NCBI GenBank assembly: GCA_021413595.1
Contig: JAIOQD010000417.1
Coordinates: forward strand, 1 to 6,525
Source of the DNA: Bacteroidota bacterium
GTDB taxonomy: Bacteria > Bacteroidota > Bacteroidia > 2-12-FULL-35-15
Length of the DNA stretch: 6,525 nt
Direction: 5' to 3'
The translations under genes were made by a program, and so were the position numbers. The notes under the pieces are model-generated. The model ran no database searches, was not told the origin of the DNA, and worked only from the letters and a program-made list of their open reading frames with translations. This document shows, piece after piece, positions 5,288 to 6,525 of this stretch. The first letter of the stretch is position 1, and the number at the start of each line of letters is the position of its first letter.

Positions 5288-6525
5288 ATGAATCTTAGCA
5301 AAATACTCATACTATTAATTTTTGCATCTAATCTCCTGATACATACTACAAACTGCTCAGCGCAAAACATTGGAATCAACAATACCGGTTCTGTGCCCAA
5401 CTCTTCTTCCTTATTAGATATTGATGCAGCGCCAGCTAACAACAAAGGGCTGCTTATACCTCGTATGGCTCTGGTTTCATCAACAGATGCAATAACAATT
5501 ACCACTCCCGCTACCAGCTTACTTGTTTACCACACAGGAAGTGTTGGTTTACCGGCTGCCGGCTATTATTATAATTCAGGAACTTCTGGCTCACCTGTTT
5601 GGGTACAATTACTAAATGGAGGCTCTCCCGGAACAGCATGGATGCTCACCGGTAATACCGGCACCACAGGAGGACCTAACTTTTTAGGGACAAAAGATAA
5701 TATTTCATTGCGCTTCCGCACAAACAATACCCAACGGTTTATTATCGATTCGTTGGGTAAGGTGGGGATTGGAACTACTCCCCCCGGAGCTAAACTTGAT
5801 GTTGAAGGTTCAACCAATGGCTCCATAACTTCATTAACTCAAAGTATTTCAAATAGTGGAATTCTTATATCGTCTGATATCACAAATACTTTTCATAACT
5901 CTGGTATATTTTGGAGGTCGGTTAATAATAACCCAACAAAACCGAAAGCAGGAATTTGGATGTATAACGAAAATGGGCCCGGATCCTGGCTTTTATTTGG
6001 TACTTCCAACTCATATGCAACAGGTATTACCAACACAGCTTTAGCTATAGCGCCAAGTAGCAATATAGGTATTGGAACAACCACCCCTGCATTAAAACTT
6101 TCTATTGGATCTAATTTGCATGCAGCAGGCGATGGGATTCTATTGGATGGTGTTTTGAGGATGGCTTGGGGCACAAGCATTCCTACGCCAGCGGCAGGCA
6201 ATATGTATTTATGGCATGAATCAAGTGATGGTTCCGCCCGATTTAAATTTTCTAACGGAAACACTCCCCTTATTATTGATGATGGCGGCAATGTAGGTAT
6301 CGGAACCACAACACCCCTATCAAAACTACAAATCAATGGAGATCTGGCAACCCAAAACGGGCAGGTTAAACGAGATTTTCTTACATGGAATACTCCCGCT
6401 AATTCAAATGTAATGATACATATAAAAACGAATATTACCTGTGCAAACATCATGTATCGTTTTTTGATTGAAGGATATAATTATGGAACAGCAAAAGCTA
6501 TAAATTCTGAAGCCGTTGGCTATGC
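5288..6525 (+). CDS. Secreted tail-fibre-like surface protein with GIGTTTP repeats (3' end outside the window)
   Basis: From the ATG at 5288 the frame is open to the window edge: 412 codons and two bases, no stop. A signal peptide is clear (hydrophobic core about 5-18, cleavage probably after CSA|Q, residues 25/26); the cysteine at 23 does not sit in a good lipobox. The mature start, QNIGINNTGSVPNSSSLLDI, followed by KGLLIPRM (53-60) and LLVYHTG ... GYYYNSG ... PVWVQL, is the standard opening of Bacteroidota tail-fibre-like proteins. Then come TGNTGTTGGPNFLGTKDN (121-138), LRFRTNNTQRFIIDS (141-155) and three GIGT repeats, starting near residues 158, 258 and 335. The visible end (about 361-412, including MIHIKTNI, MYRFLIEGYNYG and INSEAVGY) departs from the repeats and looks like the start of a globular C-terminal domain I cannot name. 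In related proteins the C-terminus is often a Peptidase_S74 chaperone or adhesin domain; it is not visible here. Cell-surface or secreted role is inferred. Confidence 0.85.
   Translation, partial: MNLSKILILLIFASNLLIHTTNCSAQNIGINNTGSVPNSSSLLDIDAAPANNKGLLIPRMALVSSTDAITITTPATSLLVYHTGSVGLPAAGYYYNSGTSGSPVWVQLLNGGSPGTAWMLTGNTGTTGGPNFLGTKDNISLRFRTNNTQRFIIDSLGKVGIGTTPPGAKLDVEGSTNGSITSLTQSISNSGILISSDITNTFHNSGIFWRSVNNNPTKPKAGIWMYNENGPGSWLLFGTSNSYATGITNTALAIAPSSNIGIGTTTPALKLSIGSNLHAAGDGILLDGVLRMAWGTSIPTPAAGNMYLWHESSDGSARFKFSNGNTPLIIDDGGNVGIGTTTPLSKLQINGDLATQNGQVKRDFLTWNTPANSNVMIHIKTNITCANIMYRFLIEGYNYGTAKAINSEAVGY
5759..6340 (+). repeat. Three coding repeats of the GIGTTTP motif
   Basis: Within the surface-protein gene, three related 17-codon units encode KVGIGTTPPGAKLDVEG (5759-5809), SNIGIGTTTPALKLSIG (6059-6109) and NVGIGTTTPLSKLQING (6290-6340). 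They are spaced 300 and 231 bases apart, so they are dispersed modules and not a tandem array. The pattern is '(n)vGIGTttP..kL.i.G', typical of Bacteroidota fibre-like proteins. Protein similarity is higher than DNA identity, so these look like old, diverged copies. Confidence 0.8.

Noticed and set aside
5206..5505. Reverse-strand reading frame of 99 codons
   Set aside because: Opposite the promoter region and signal-peptide region of the surface-protein gene; no recognisable features.
5856..6044. Forward 62-codon reading frame
   Set aside because: Out of frame inside the surface-protein gene, whose own frame has a signal peptide and family motifs on both sides.
5569..6453. Two reverse-strand reading frames (5569-5826 and 5893-6453) sharing a VVPIPTLP-like motif
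   Set aside because: The shared motif is the antisense translation of the GIGTTTP repeats, so the apparent repetition is a shadow of the + strand gene.

Overview
The window looks like a chromosomal segment of a low-GC member of the Bacteroidota. The evidence is an AT-rich background, start codons with no clear Shine-Dalgarno sequence, a secreted CarboxypepD_reg-like protein, an Smr protein with the DUF2027-type N-terminus typical of that phylum, a ComEC lacking recognisable metal ligands, and a secreted protein built on the 'GIGTTTP' repeats common in Bacteroidota surface proteins. Genus or species cannot be fixed from this alone.

Layout, all genes on the + strand. Bases 1-272 hold the C-terminal end of an unrecognised protein whose stop codon overlaps the GTG start of plsY (272-925, acyl-phosphate:glycerol-3-phosphate acyltransferase). 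A 56-base gap leads to a secreted carboxypeptidase-regulatory-like protein (982-1746), followed after 12 bases by a ComEC/Rec2 DNA-uptake channel (1759-3867). Between comEC and the next gene (3868-3999) lies a block of nested inverted repeats ending in seven Ts. It is best read as a large intrinsic terminator or a mobile or structured intergenic element. Then comes an Smr-domain protein (4000-5058). A 229-base gap (5059-5287) carries a pair of 11-base repeats 30 bases apart and a plausible Bacteroidota-type promoter. The last gene (5288 to beyond the window) is a signal-peptide-bearing, tail-fibre-like protein with three 'GIGT' repeats; it has no stop codon inside the window.

Functionally this is mostly core housekeeping: phospholipid synthesis (PlsY), DNA uptake (ComEC) and nucleic-acid handling (Smr protein). 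The accessory-looking part is the surface protein at the right end. I found no evidence of a mobile element with a transposase, a CRISPR array, tRNA or rRNA. The least explained parts are the intergenic inverted-repeat block and the surface protein with its unseen C-terminus. I do not see a convincing new multi-gene system here.
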